From a virus: a stretch of DNA of 39,430 nucleotides. The notes under the pieces were generated by a model. The model was not told where the DNA came from, did not search any database, and saw only the letters and a program-made list of their open reading frames with translations. This document shows, in pieces, positions 25,758 through 35,942 of the stretch (position 1 is its first letter; each line of letters begins with the position of its first letter). The DNA is taken from positions 1-39,430 of IMG/VR virus record IMGVR_UViG_3300010430_000189, one strand, 5' to 3'. The position numbers and the translations under genes were made by a program.

Positions 25758-28700
25758 ATGGCTGAACAACTGCTTGATAAAGCATCATATAGTATTATAA
25801 GGACAAATCCTAAATTAACAGGGAATGTTAAAGTAGTATCTGATGGAACAGATATTTACTTAGAATCATTTAGTGCCAACACTAGATTGTCTTCTCAGAA
25901 ATTTAAAGCCTTTAAGGTTGATGGTACTAGTACCTATGACCAAGATGTCTTTAGGTTTTTTGACAGTGGTAAATTCCCAATAGAGGCGGCGTATGAAATA
26001 TTTCAAGAATTTGAGGATACTGCTGTACTTTCAAATTATAGAAATCAATATGAAATGTTTTATGCAGCAGGTACTAGATCTATTGCATCCGAATCATATT
26101 CACAAAGTTTAGGAACACTTGCACCGCTATGGTTAAATGATCAAATGCCTAGTGCCTTTGTAATATTTAGATTAGATGGCCCAGCTGCTGTGAATAATGT
26201 AAAAGCCTCTACTGAAAATGAAAATGCTACTAATGCACAAACATCTGCTAATTTTTCAAAACAAGTTTTAGAAAATTGTACTGCAATTAAAACTTTTGAT
26301 TTAACTGAAGGTACTGCGTTAGGATCTTATATTAGAAATTACAGAAATCAAGAAACTTTTCCAGAGGTACCACTTAATATGACATGGAGAAAAGATGAGC
26401 CAATTCTTTGGAATGGTATATCTTATAAATATGGAGGCTTTACTAGCAGTGGTAATTTTGCATATAAAGACTTAATAGTAAAAGATTCTACTATTATGCA
26501 AGATGATTATTTATTTACACAAGGATTTCAAAATAATGGAATACTTTTAGCTAATCTTTTAAATTTAGAATTTTTATTTGATGATCCAACTGCTGACGAA
26601 TATTCTATTAACAGATATTTTGGTATGTATGTTAATGAAGTGGAGGAAGGTCAGTTTGATTTATCTGGAGAAGCGTTCTTTAAAAATACAGAAAAAAGCC
26701 AACTGCCAAAAATAAAAACTATTACTGAGGTTTCACAATATTTAAATACACCATTTGAAATTACAAATGAAAATGGTGTATTATTATTTTTGGATCCAAG
26801 TAAGACAACTACTATTACTGGCCTACCGACACCAACTCGTGTTAATGATGTTGAATCTGTTTTTTATGTTAAGGATAAAGATGATGATTTTCATACAATT
26901 AAAAAAGGCTCTACTTGGGGAGAAAATCAAATTAGATTATTTGATACAAAGGTAGACGTATCTTTATTTACAGGTTATAAATCACCTGATACTTTTGCAA
27001 ACGCAAGTATTATTAGTCATCTTGGATTTGCCCAGGCATATTTAAAAATATTAGATAATGTAGTTGAAGGTTCTCGTATATCTTTATATGATGGAATTAA
27101 TTTAACAGGAACTATAACTGCTGATAGTACGCTAGCTACAATACCGGGTAAATCATTTGAAAAGTTCTTTAATCCAAACGGAACTATACAAGAAGTTGCA
27201 CAATCTTTAACATCTGCTATTAATAAAGGTATAAATGAAAATGATAGATTTTTTAATGCTACTTACAATGATAGTACTGTTTACATTAAGTCAAGACTTA
27301 GTGGTAGTAGATTTAATCAATTAAAATTTGAAATGGATAGCGCATATCCTGAGCAGTTTGAACAAATAGAATCATACCCACAAACAACCGTTGCAACACC
27401 TATGCAAAACTTTGTAGGTGGAAATAATGTAACTGATAGTTTAATAAAAGTTGAACTAGGAGACCAAGATAGATTTGTAAAAGGTAACTTTGTACAAACT
27501 ACTGGTAATTATGCGGTTATTGGTGATTGGGTACCATACACTGAAGAACCTATATTTGATGGCTTTAATAGAATTATAGGTTATACTGATATTGATAAGT
27601 ATGCAGTAATAACATGTAATGATAATCAGATAATGATTACACGATCTAATCAAGTTGCGCTATATTCAGATTATAAACCATCATTTGGTAGATTCTCATT
27701 TTTTGAAGTAAGAGATTTTGATTTTGATTTTTATAGTACAATGTACAGCCAAGAAGGTGAATTAGATTATGAGTATGCTGAATACAATCAAACCACACCA
27801 GGAACTACAACATTAGTAGGAATAAGCACTAATCCGCAAATTAAAGATTTTTATTCTAACGGTGGTTTTTATAATCTTATTGGGTTGCTAAATGACAATG
27901 AAAAACAAAACCCTAATGATGAATACATTGCTAGTGAATATATCAGATTAGAAGAAAACTTTTTAACTTCTTTAGCTAGTGTATCAAGAATTGCTCCTTA
28001 TATTAATAAATGGGCATGGTTTAATGATGGTAAAGATGTGAGAAATCACCCATATAGATTAGATGTTAATTTAGCATTTGGTTTAAATAACTTTGCACCA
28101 TCAAAATGGGATATAGTACAAGAAGCTAGTGGATTTAGCCATGAATGGTATTATCTTTCTGAATTTCCACAATACTTTACACAAGATGCAATTAAGAGTT
28201 CATGGAGTTATATTGACACTGCACCAACTGATAGTATAAATCCAAATCCTATCACAGGACAAGTTTTTGTACCAGGAACTTTTCAAGATATTACAAAGAA
28301 TTATTTTGATGATTATTTTATTGTAGAAAAATTTACAACTGGTGGAATTACTGAAATTGATAGGCAGTTAAGATACGGTAGATTTAATGGAGGAAATGAA
28401 AAGAATTTTGCAGAATCATTTTTGCGAGGTGTTAGAATTATTGCAAAAGATAAAGCTATAGGTTCACAGAAACCTGATTTTGACGCAAGATCATTATCAT
28501 ATGTTAGAAACGGTAATTTTAATGATTATCGCTTTTCAGCTATGCTAGTACCTAACTTACCTAATAAACCTGAGAGTCAAATTAAGTTTATTAAAAATGA
28601 AAAATGGAAAACTGTTGTTATGTTAATTTCAGTAGACTATGCAGATGAATGCTTAAATAATTCTGGCGATTCTATAATAGATAGAACAACTTTATATTCT

Positions 28701-30479
28701 TTAAATAGTTCTTTTGTAACAGATGCGACTTGTGCACCAATAACAACTGGAAATCCACCTGAATATGATTATACTGATAACCCGCTGAATGGTGCAATAA
28801 GCTTTAATGGATCTAGCTTTGACAATTCAACTGGGCTATTTACAATAAATGGTATTCCAAATAATAATGGCCAAGAAACTGAATTTATTAATGACTTAAG
28901 AGTATTAGCAGACGGTTCTTATGGTGATATAAAATTTTCAGTAGGCCTAGATGATTATGTAATTGCTGGTATTCAAAAAGTAATATCATCTAGTCAATTT
29001 ATATGTACTAAAGTTAGTAAGAACGGTATTCCATACACTTTGCCTAATCCTCTACCAACACAGTTCCAATTAAGAAACGCATCTTATACAGTTGCAGATA
29101 ATGGATATCTTCAGTTTGCAAATAGATTAAACGCAGTTAGTTTTGGTCAGATTTTTAATGCAGTTAATCAAGGTAACCCTAATGTAATATATGAAACTAT
29201 TGCTAAGGACGGTTCACAGGTTAGAAATACTGATGGTACACTGGCTCAAACATTTGGAATAGAACTTAGAGCTCAAACTGATATTCTTAAATCTATTTAT
29301 GTTGGCGTATTACCAACTCCGGCTAAACCAACTGAATTTAATTTAACTGATGTAGTAGGTTATGATTTATCTTTACAGAAGACTCCTAACATTACACCAA
29401 TTGCAAGACATGCTGGTTATTATGCACCTTACGCGTTGCCATTACTTTCTTTCAGAGATCCTTATATGAATATAGATTTTGATATTACTGGTAGCAGAGA
29501 CGATGAGGCATATGAGTTAAAGGTGTTAGAGCTATGTAAATTTAAAAATACACAGTTTAATAGTGCGGATCCTACCTTTGGACAAATACCAAATTTCTTT
29601 TATCATAAAATAAATGAGCAAGATCCATCAACAGTATTAGAGCTGTCTAAAGAAAGCGCATTCCCTAGTTTATATCCTCTGATTAATGAGATAGGTATTG
29701 ACTATAAAGAGTTTTATACATTTTCATCTAACTGGGAACCTTCTTACTTTACAAAAAGTATTGATAAGTCTCAAATAGAAGATGTTATCGGTACAAGATC
29801 AATGTTTGAAAGAAAATCATTTTTTGGTTCTAAATATTTGAAAGTTCCAGAGGTTATTATTTTAGAAACATTTGAGCCAGATCCCTTTGTGAAAGCAGCA
29901 ATAAGACAACCTGATTTAATAGATGGTACATTTATGTATAAAGATACGCCAACAGTTACGTTAAATAAAAAAGTAATAAATTCAAGATCTGCGTTGAAAA
30001 CAAGAGCTGTGCAAAATGAAAAACCATTTCTACCAGCTAAAAAATTTACTCGGGAAATTAAGAAGGTTCCATCAACACCTACTATTGAATTTTACTTATT
30101 TAATCAAAAAAGATTAATGGAATATTTGTTTACTCCAATTAAAGCTCAATTTGAAAAATATGTTAATAAGTTATATGGGTGGGGCGATTTAGAAACTTTA
30201 GATGATGATGTAAATCAATATATTAGAGAAAATATTCTAAAGCTTTACAAAATAGATAAGGTAGAATTTTATACATTAGCAAGTAGAAAAAGAGGAGCAT
30301 CTACATTTACTACTGCTGAACTAACAGACGCAGAGAAAATTGAAAATGGCTTAACTATTAATAATAGTGTATCATCAAAAACCATAAATACAAACCCATT
30401 TGATTTAAGGCTAATATATAATAAAAGAACAGGTTTCTCTGAATCATTTGGTTTTAGTGTTACTATAGTTAAAAAATAA
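25758..30479 (+). CDS. Giant structural protein (1573 aa)
   Basis: This is the longest gene in the window. The first 200 residues are rich in Tyr, Phe and Ser (SYSIIRTNPKLTGNVKVVSD, SANTRLSSQKFKAFKVDG) and look like a folded beta domain. The rest is a long series of mixed domains with many aromatic residues and no low-complexity linker, so the protein is probably compact rather than a thin fibre. Near the C-terminus a basic segment (RSALKTRAVQNEKPFLPAKK) is followed by a helical region (YLFTPIKAQFEKYVNKLYGW). I see no catalytic motif. The position among large peripheral tail genes suggests a major part of the outer baseplate, but no homologue is recognised. It ends ten bases before the collagen-like fibre gene. 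Confidence 0.6.
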   Translation: MAEQLLDKASYSIIRTNPKLTGNVKVVSDGTDIYLESFSANTRLSSQKFKAFKVDGTSTYDQDVFRFFDSGKFPIEAAYEIFQEFEDTAVLSNYRNQYEMFYAAGTRSIASESYSQSLGTLAPLWLNDQMPSAFVIFRLDGPAAVNNVKASTENENATNAQTSANFSKQVLENCTAIKTFDLTEGTALGSYIRNYRNQETFPEVPLNMTWRKDEPILWNGISYKYGGFTSSGNFAYKDLIVKDSTIMQDDYLFTQGFQNNGILLANLLNLEFLFDDPTADEYSINRYFGMYVNEVEEGQFDLSGEAFFKNTEKSQLPKIKTITEVSQYLNTPFEITNENGVLLFLDPSKTTTITGLPTPTRVNDVESVFYVKDKDDDFHTIKKGSTWGENQIRLFDTKVDVSLFTGYKSPDTFANASIISHLGFAQAYLKILDNVVEGSRISLYDGINLTGTITADSTLATIPGKSFEKFFNPNGTIQEVAQSLTSAINKGINENDRFFNATYNDSTVYIKSRLSGSRFNQLKFEMDSAYPEQFEQIESYPQTTVATPMQNFVGGNNVTDSLIKVELGDQDRFVKGNFVQTTGNYAVIGDWVPYTEEPIFDGFNRIIGYTDIDKYAVITCNDNQIMITRSNQVALYSDYKPSFGRFSFFEVRDFDFDFYSTMYSQEGELDYEYAEYNQTTPGTTTLVGISTNPQIKDFYSNGGFYNLIGLLNDNEKQNPNDEYIASEYIRLEENFLTSLASVSRIAPYINKWAWFNDGKDVRNHPYRLDVNLAFGLNNFAPSKWDIVQEASGFSHEWYYLSEFPQYFTQDAIKSSWSYIDTAPTDSINPNPITGQVFVPGTFQDITKNYFDDYFIVEKFTTGGITEIDRQLRYGRFNGGNEKNFAESFLRGVRIIAKDKAIGSQKPDFDARSLSYVRNGNFNDYRFSAMLVPNLPNKPESQIKFIKNEKWKTVVMLISVDYADECLNNSGDSIIDRTTLYSLNSSFVTDATCAPITTGNPPEYDYTDNPLNGAISFNGSSFDNSTGLFTINGIPNNNGQETEFINDLRVLADGSYGDIKFSVGLDDYVIAGIQKVISSSQFICTKVSKNGIPYTLPNPLPTQFQLRNASYTVADNGYLQFANRLNAVSFGQIFNAVNQGNPNVIYETIAKDGSQVRNTDGTLAQTFGIELRAQTDILKSIYVGVLPTPAKPTEFNLTDVVGYDLSLQKTPNITPIARHAGYYAPYALPLLSFRDPYMNIDFDITGSRDDEAYELKVLELCKFKNTQFNSADPTFGQIPNFFYHKINEQDPSTVLELSKESAFPSLYPLINEIGIDYKEFYTFSSNWEPSYFTKSIDKSQIEDVIGTRSMFERKSFFGSKYLKVPEVIILETFEPDPFVKAAIRQPDLIDGTFMYKDTPTVTLNKKVINSRSALKTRAVQNEKPFLPAKKFTREIKKVPSTPTIEFYLFNQKRLMEYLFTPIKAQFEKYVNKLYGWGDLETLDDDVNQYIRENILKLYKIDKVEFYTLASRKRGASTFTTAELTDAEKIENGLTINNSVSSKTINTNPFDLRLIYNKRTGFSESFGFSVTIVKK
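30413..30421 (+). promoter_or_regulatory. AATATATAA motif inside the end of the 1573-residue gene
   Basis: A copy of the candidate promoter motif lies 68 bases before the ATG of the fibre gene at 30490. It is inside coding sequence, so it may be chance, but it would allow separate transcription of that fibre gene. Confidence 0.2.
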
Positions 30480-30489
30480 ACAAAAAGAA

Positions 30490-33405
30490 ATGCCAATTAC
30501 TATACAAGAAATAATAGCATCAGATACTATTTCACAGTTTGTTGATAAGACCAACTTTAACTTTGATCAATTACTGCTTAATGGTGGTGGGCCCGGTGGT
30601 CCTATTGGCCCTATAGGTCCTACGGGTCCTGGTGGAGGGAGAGGACCTAAGGGTAGTACTTGGTATGAAGATGAATCAACGGTATCACCAGGTTTAACAC
30701 CTAATGCTGCACCACCTACATCTACGCCGTTTGATAAAGATTATTATTTACAATTTAATGGACAGGTTTGGGAATATAATGGAACTTTAGCAGTTTGGGA
30801 TATTACCACGATAGATTTACAAGGGCCTGCTGGTGCTGCAGGTGGAGGTGGAGGATTTGGTTTAACTGTAGGTTCACCTATTATAAATCAATCAAACATA
30901 AGGTATAATGGACCGATAGGTCTTAATGATGGTGCAAATGCTACGAATGAAGGTGTTCCTTCTGTATTAATAGGCGGTGTTACTTCACAAACAGCTGCGT
31001 TGGCCGGCCTTCCTTTTACTGGTGCTTATATTGTACCTGATGATATTATTGTTGCCAGCAGTTCTCCTGAAACTTCGCTATTAATTCATCAAAAAAATTC
31101 TCAAACTAAAGGTATTGTGTTTCATGGCGGTGCTGACATTGGAAGTGGTGATAATTTTGAACAAGTTGACCCTACTCAACTAAGTAATATTGGAATATCT
31201 GTTGATGATGCTTTAGTGCTAAATGTTCCAAAGGTTCCACCAACTAGTCCTACTACACAAAGTGAATTTATAGGTTTTCAAGCATTAACTCCAAACAGAT
31301 CTCAACAATTTTTTGCAGGTTCTGATATATCAATACAAAGTGGAACAGGTTCTCAGAGTATTGGTTTTGCTGGGCAACATTCAAACATTGAAATTAATGT
31401 TGGAACAGGTGGAACCCAAGGTGTTGGAAGTTTATTCAGAACATTAACACAAGGTAGTATAAGTACTACATTATTAGAGGCCGGTAATAGTAGCCAAATT
31501 TCATTAGTCACAAATCAAACATTACAAACTGGTAGTTGGCAAGTACAGGCAGGGGAAATTAGAATGGTTAGTTCAAGTACGAAGAATCTTGGATTATATT
31601 CAGGTGGTAATCTTAGATTAAATACTTTAGATAGCGGTGGTAGTTCTACAGGTACTGGTAGCATTATCGCATCAGCTGGATCCGGTGGTATTAATTTAAA
31701 TTCTACAAATTTAGGTAACCTTAATGGTAGCGCCTGGGACATTGGCTTTACTGCGACTAATACAATTGTTAGTTCTGCTACTGATAATCATGATTTAAGA
31801 ACTGTAGTTGGTAATTTAAACATAACACAACTTGATACAAATACTTCTGGTGGTGCAACTACGAGTGGTAAGAATATTGAAATTACTGCAAACGCAAGCA
31901 GTAAAGTTGGTACATCACCTGCCACACAAACAGTAGGCCAGATTAGAATAGCAAATAAAACTAATATAATATTAGGAAGGGAAGGGACTACTAATTACCA
32001 ACAATATCCAAGTATCATAATAGATCAAGATTATTATGACACCCAACCGGCCAAGGTGCAACCTCACACTAGGTTTACTGGAAAGCAAACATGGCAATAC
32101 GCAAAATCTGGTAATTCCACGATAGTGTATTCCTCAACGAGTGCCGCACAACAATACAATCACCTTGATGGTTTGGTTGGATCGGAAGTTTTCAGACAAA
32201 CCGGATCAAATCAATATACATCAATTGGGACAGGTGCAAGTATGGAAATGTGGCGAGCAGGAATTGTAAACACTGGTGGGGTTAATAATGGCATTATGTC
32301 TGGTGTAATACAAATACGACAAGGTAGTGAATTAAACCAATATGCTTCGCAAGTTCAAGGCACTGCATGGGATTATGGAAATGCCACAAAATTAGCCTAT
32401 GATAGTACACTTAGTTTAACTATAAGAGATGATTTCTACACAGACCCACAATCAAATGATAAGCAGTACTTTTCTGTTAACACAAATAAAACTGCAATAG
32501 GAAATCCACTTGTATTAAATAGAACACAAGAACAATCCACTTATGGTAACATCGCGCCACTAGCAGAATCTGATTTTACATATACAGCAGGCTCGTCTGC
32601 TGAAATGCAGCAAAACAGTCCGCTATGGGGCTTTGATTTTAGGAATAATCCACAACCTGTTAGTAATCAAACAACGTTTGCAGGTATGCCAACAACTGCA
32701 GATTTAACATCACCACTGATAAAACTACAATTTGGACTCGGTGTAGGTAAGTTAATTGGAGTAACTAGTGGGCAAATGAATCTTGAAACTGGCACACCTG
32801 GGTTTAATGCAGCTGGTGTAGATGCAAGTTTCGGGTTTCCACCAGGAATGTACCCAGGTCAGCGTATAACTTTAATAATTGAAAATTATGCAGTAAGAGG
32901 AACAATAGCAGGCACAGGTGTCCCTGGACAACTTGCTATATTTTATGGAGATATAAGAATAAATATACCAACAAATAGGATTGCAACTACAGAGGCTGGT
33001 TTAGCTTCAGAAAGTTGGTATTATGACGGCGGCGTTAATACAGATGAATCGTATGCCATTACCAATGAGTGGCCAGGAACTAATCTTAGAAGAAATTACG
33101 TACAAGTTGTAAATTCTACGAGTAATGGAGCGACGGGGCTGGCTAATGATGATACTGCAAATTGTGTAACTAAGACAATAGTATTAGACATGATATGGGA
33201 TGGTACTGTTACTAGTTCATGGGGATCAACATTTAATGTAAATCCTGCCACACCGGTTGCAGGTTCGCCTTATCAACCACTCAATACCCTTGGAAGCGCT
33301 GGAGTTTGGACACAAGCTGGTTGGCGTATTATTTCAGAAACAGAGGGGTTATTCAAAGACCCTACCGCAAGGTATGGTAGAAATGTATGGACTCCGTTTC
33401 CATAA
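30490..33405 (+). CDS. Tail fibre with collagen-like segments (971 aa)
   Basis: The N-terminal 30 residues match the start of the short fibre at 18947 and probably attach the protein to the virion. Residues 32-56 are Gly-X-Y-like (GGPIGPIGPTGPGGG), as are 111-124 (QGPAGAAGGGGG). Between them a compact module (DYYLQFNGQVWEYNGTLAVW) matches the linker found between collagen stretches in many phage fibres. The remaining 840 residues are Ser/Thr/Gly/Asn-rich with short periodic strands (IVASSSPETSLLIHQ, GNLRLNTLDSGGS), as expected for a beta-helical shaft. A distinct C-terminal domain with many Trp and Tyr (WPGTNLRRNYVQVV, VWTQAGWRIISE) follows and is a good candidate for receptor binding. No chaperone or autocleavage motif is seen. 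Confidence 0.75.
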   Translation: MPITIQEIIASDTISQFVDKTNFNFDQLLLNGGGPGGPIGPIGPTGPGGGRGPKGSTWYEDESTVSPGLTPNAAPPTSTPFDKDYYLQFNGQVWEYNGTLAVWDITTIDLQGPAGAAGGGGGFGLTVGSPIINQSNIRYNGPIGLNDGANATNEGVPSVLIGGVTSQTAALAGLPFTGAYIVPDDIIVASSSPETSLLIHQKNSQTKGIVFHGGADIGSGDNFEQVDPTQLSNIGISVDDALVLNVPKVPPTSPTTQSEFIGFQALTPNRSQQFFAGSDISIQSGTGSQSIGFAGQHSNIEINVGTGGTQGVGSLFRTLTQGSISTTLLEAGNSSQISLVTNQTLQTGSWQVQAGEIRMVSSSTKNLGLYSGGNLRLNTLDSGGSSTGTGSIIASAGSGGINLNSTNLGNLNGSAWDIGFTATNTIVSSATDNHDLRTVVGNLNITQLDTNTSGGATTSGKNIEITANASSKVGTSPATQTVGQIRIANKTNIILGREGTTNYQQYPSIIIDQDYYDTQPAKVQPHTRFTGKQTWQYAKSGNSTIVYSSTSAAQQYNHLDGLVGSEVFRQTGSNQYTSIGTGASMEMWRAGIVNTGGVNNGIMSGVIQIRQGSELNQYASQVQGTAWDYGNATKLAYDSTLSLTIRDDFYTDPQSNDKQYFSVNTNKTAIGNPLVLNRTQEQSTYGNIAPLAESDFTYTAGSSAEMQQNSPLWGFDFRNNPQPVSNQTTFAGMPTTADLTSPLIKLQFGLGVGKLIGVTSGQMNLETGTPGFNAAGVDASFGFPPGMYPGQRITLIIENYAVRGTIAGTGVPGQLAIFYGDIRINIPTNRIATTEAGLASESWYYDGGVNTDESYAITNEWPGTNLRRNYVQVVNSTSNGATGLANDDTANCVTKTIVLDMIWDGTVTSSWGSTFNVNPATPVAGSPYQPLNTLGSAGVWTQAGWRIISETEGLFKDPTARYGRNVWTPFP

Positions 33406-33436
33406 TTAATAAAATATTAATATTAAATTTAATAAA

Positions 33437-33670
33437 ATGACAAAGAAAGAAATAAAAGATTTAAATGGTTTTATAAGTAGATATAGGGAAATTCAACTTT
33501 CATTAGATCTAATGCAAAAGAGCATTCAAAGTTTAGCAAAAAAACGAGACGACCTCTTCCTAGAAGTAGATGCCATGAAAGTTAAAGAAACTAAGTTTAT
33601 TAAAAAAATTGCAAAAAAATATGGAGCTGCAGAGGTAACACCTAATAAGCTACTTAAGTATATAGAATAA
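33437..33670 (+). CDS. Small coiled-coil protein (77 aa)
   Basis: This short, highly charged protein is helical along nearly its whole length (RYREIQLSLDLMQKSIQSLA, then KKRDDLFLEVDAMK) with heptad-like spacing and a basic C-terminal part (FIKKIAKKYGA). It has no membrane segment. The stop overlaps the next ATG as TAATG, so it is coupled to the membrane-anchored protein that follows. It could be an assembly helper or a partner of that protein. Function unknown. Confidence 0.6.
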   Translation: MTKKEIKDLNGFISRYREIQLSLDLMQKSIQSLAKKRDDLFLEVDAMKVKETKFIKKIAKKYGAAEVTPNKLLKYIE

Positions 33671-34455
33671 TGATATTAATTATTAAAAATATTCTTGGTA
33701 TTCTGACAGACCCAAAGAACACGAGAATGTTTTTACTGGGTGGTATTGTAGTGTTGTTATTTTTATTAGTTAGACAATGCAATGAAACCGAATATGCAAA
33801 GGGAGAAGTAACTAGGTTTCAGAATAATTTAGTTGCAGCTAATGATACTATACAAAATTATGTAAATGAGAAAGGTGAAGCTGTTGGCGAAATCAAGGGA
33901 TTAAGTTTATCTTTAGAGGAGTTAAGAGATAGTCTAGATTATGAACAAGGAAGGCCGCCTATTACTATTGTTAAATATAAAACTATAATAGAAGAAAAGA
34001 TTATTGAAGTACCAGTTAAAACTAAAGATACTTTAATAAAGCAAGGCAAAGAAAGTTTTAATTCCATGCTAAGCTTTACTTCATTAAATAATTGGCAAAA
34101 AAGCTCAAGATCTATAGATGTAGATTTACCTTATAGTTTTACAGATAGTTTAACTTTTGGATCTGCAACAATTGGACTTAAGCAAAATATATGGTTAGAT
34201 GCTACGCTGTCACAAGACATGCAGTCAAAAGAAATTTTTATTAAATTAACTTCTGATTACCCAGGAACTACATTTAATAATACACAAGGAATAATGATTG
34301 ATCAAAAAAGCTCTGAATTTAAAAGCCTTCAGTTGCAAAATAGAAAGCCATTTGGTTTAGGAGTTAATATAGGAATGGGAATAACTGGTGATGGTACATT
34401 TGGCCCGTATATAGGACTGGGTATTTCCTGGAATCCAAAGCTTTTACAATGGTAA
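33670..34455 (+). CDS. Membrane-anchored coiled-coil protein, candidate spanin
   Basis: In this 261-residue protein, residues about 19-35 (RMFLLGGIVVLLFLLVRQ) form one transmembrane helix near the N-terminus. A predicted periplasmic coiled coil follows (about 42-92, with TRFQNNLVAANDTIQNYV and LSLSLEELRDSL), then a beta-rich C-terminal domain ending FGPYIGLGISWNPKLL, which resembles an outer-membrane-like beta hairpin. A single anchor with coiled coil and beta end is the plan expected of an i-spanin-type or one-component spanin spanning the periplasm to fuse membranes at lysis. No lipobox or partner gene is evident. The location in a fibre cluster is unusual for lysis genes, so another envelope role is possible. 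Confidence 0.5.
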   Translation: MILIIKNILGILTDPKNTRMFLLGGIVVLLFLLVRQCNETEYAKGEVTRFQNNLVAANDTIQNYVNEKGEAVGEIKGLSLSLEELRDSLDYEQGRPPITIVKYKTIIEEKIIEVPVKTKDTLIKQGKESFNSMLSFTSLNNWQKSSRSIDVDLPYSFTDSLTFGSATIGLKQNIWLDATLSQDMQSKEIFIKLTSDYPGTTFNNTQGIMIDQKSSEFKSLQLQNRKPFGLGVNIGMGITGDGTFGPYIGLGISWNPKLLQW

Positions 34456-34469
34456 ATAAATAGAATAGA

Positions 34470-35939
34470 ATGGAATCATCAAGGTTTATACAAATATCGG
34501 AAAACATACTTATAGAATATATCTATACTAGTCAGACTGCGCCAACAACTTTTAACACTGGAACTTATCCAATAGAGTTAATGAGAGACAGTCAAACAAA
34601 AGGTACTTATTTATTTAATACGAATGTAGACGATTCACCAGCAGTACCACAGTTGTGGACTGAACAAGGAAATTATCGAGATAGATCAGCAGTCAGTAAT
34701 AATATTAATAAGACACAGTATGTTTCTTTAAATACTAGCATAGGAGTTCCTTACAATGATTCAGTAAATTTTTTAACTGATACAGTAAACCTTCAGCAAA
34801 CATTTAATCCTGAGCTTGATGTTGTATATGATACCGTAAGAGTTCATTTTGTAGCAGGATTTAATTTTGCAGGATATGATGGTTTAGTTGCTGAAGTGTT
34901 AGCACCTAGGAGAGATGGTGTAATGCTTAACTTTGCATCAGTAAATTTTAATAAGTTAGATACACCAACATTTAATGCAGACCCTTTACTATTAGCTGAT
35001 AAATTATATGCAACCTATATTGAATGGAAAATACCATCTTTATTTTATGCTAATAATTTATTTGATGTGGCTGACCCAAATGGTTTAGCATATAAGATAA
35101 CAGAAGGGCAAGGTTTTTTACCGTCACCACCAATCACTTTAAGAATTAGTGGAATTTATGAAACTATTATACAAAATGCATATTCTTTTTATCAGATGCA
35201 GGAAATTAATTCCGTATCAATATTAAGTAGAGATATCTATGATAATTTATATGCACAGGTAATTCAATCAACAGCTGGAGATTACTTTGAATTATCAGGA
35301 GAAGTTACAGGTTCTACTTTTGCTGATTTTATTGCAAGATTAAATGCCACAGGTGGGCAGTATGTAGTATTTCATGAAATAAGTGTAACAGAACAAATAG
35401 GAACAGTGTTTACACAAACAAGTTTTCAGGTAATTTCACAGACTCAAGATTTTGATGAACCTATATTATTTAGACCAATTATTAAAAATGCAAACTCTGC
35501 AATTTCTTTTTCAATTAATTATGTATTACGACTATATAATAAATTTGATGCTACACAGATAATTAAAAATGCTAAGTTAACTTCATTCCAACCTCAGCAG
35601 TATGGAAGACAAATGATACAACTTAATTTAGGTGTTGTGCCTACTGTTGCTAATGTATACAATCAAATTAGTAATGATAATGGCAAACAAATTGTAGTTG
35701 GTACAGAAACTCCTGCTGATAATAAAGCAAACACATCTGAACAAATAGCAGAGAAGCTAGTTGTAAAAACAAAATATGTAACTTCATTTAGAGATAGGTT
35801 AAATATTAAAGCTGCTATATCACCAGTTAAAGTTCAAACAATAACAGATGAAACTATACCTAGACCTAGTTTCGGTACAGTTGATAACAGTGCTAAAAAA
35901 GCTAGATTTGAATTTAAGTCTAAACCAAAAACAAAATAA
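34470..35939 (+). CDS. Virion structural protein (489 aa)
   Basis: The protein is beta-rich throughout (SENILIEYIYTSQTAP at the start, VYDTVRVHFVAGFNFAGYDG, LYATYIEWKIPSLF). Residues up to about 390 look folded. The C-terminal 80 residues are polar and basic with low structure (KKARFEFKSKPKTK), possibly a flexible tether. No membrane segment or catalytic motif is seen. It starts 14 bases after the candidate spanin and ends three bases before the next gene, which is probably cotranscribed. I infer a minor tail or fibre-connector protein from context only. Confidence 0.55.
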   Translation: MESSRFIQISENILIEYIYTSQTAPTTFNTGTYPIELMRDSQTKGTYLFNTNVDDSPAVPQLWTEQGNYRDRSAVSNNINKTQYVSLNTSIGVPYNDSVNFLTDTVNLQQTFNPELDVVYDTVRVHFVAGFNFAGYDGLVAEVLAPRRDGVMLNFASVNFNKLDTPTFNADPLLLADKLYATYIEWKIPSLFYANNLFDVADPNGLAYKITEGQGFLPSPPITLRISGIYETIIQNAYSFYQMQEINSVSILSRDIYDNLYAQVIQSTAGDYFELSGEVTGSTFADFIARLNATGGQYVVFHEISVTEQIGTVFTQTSFQVISQTQDFDEPILFRPIIKNANSAISFSINYVLRLYNKFDATQIIKNAKLTSFQPQQYGRQMIQLNLGVVPTVANVYNQISNDNGKQIVVGTETPADNKANTSEQIAEKLVVKTKYVTSFRDRLNIKAAISPVKVQTITDETIPRPSFGTVDNSAKKARFEFKSKPKTK

Positions 35940-35942
35940 TTC

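Noticed and set aside
26755-26955. Plus-strand 66-codon frame inside the 1573-residue gene
   Set aside because: It is an alternate frame within a long supported gene and has no initiation signal.
33413-33424. AATATTAATATT palindrome as a terminator or operator
   Set aside because: It is a 12-base AT palindrome in very AT-rich sequence with no T-run context or repeat elsewhere, so it is likely to be chance.
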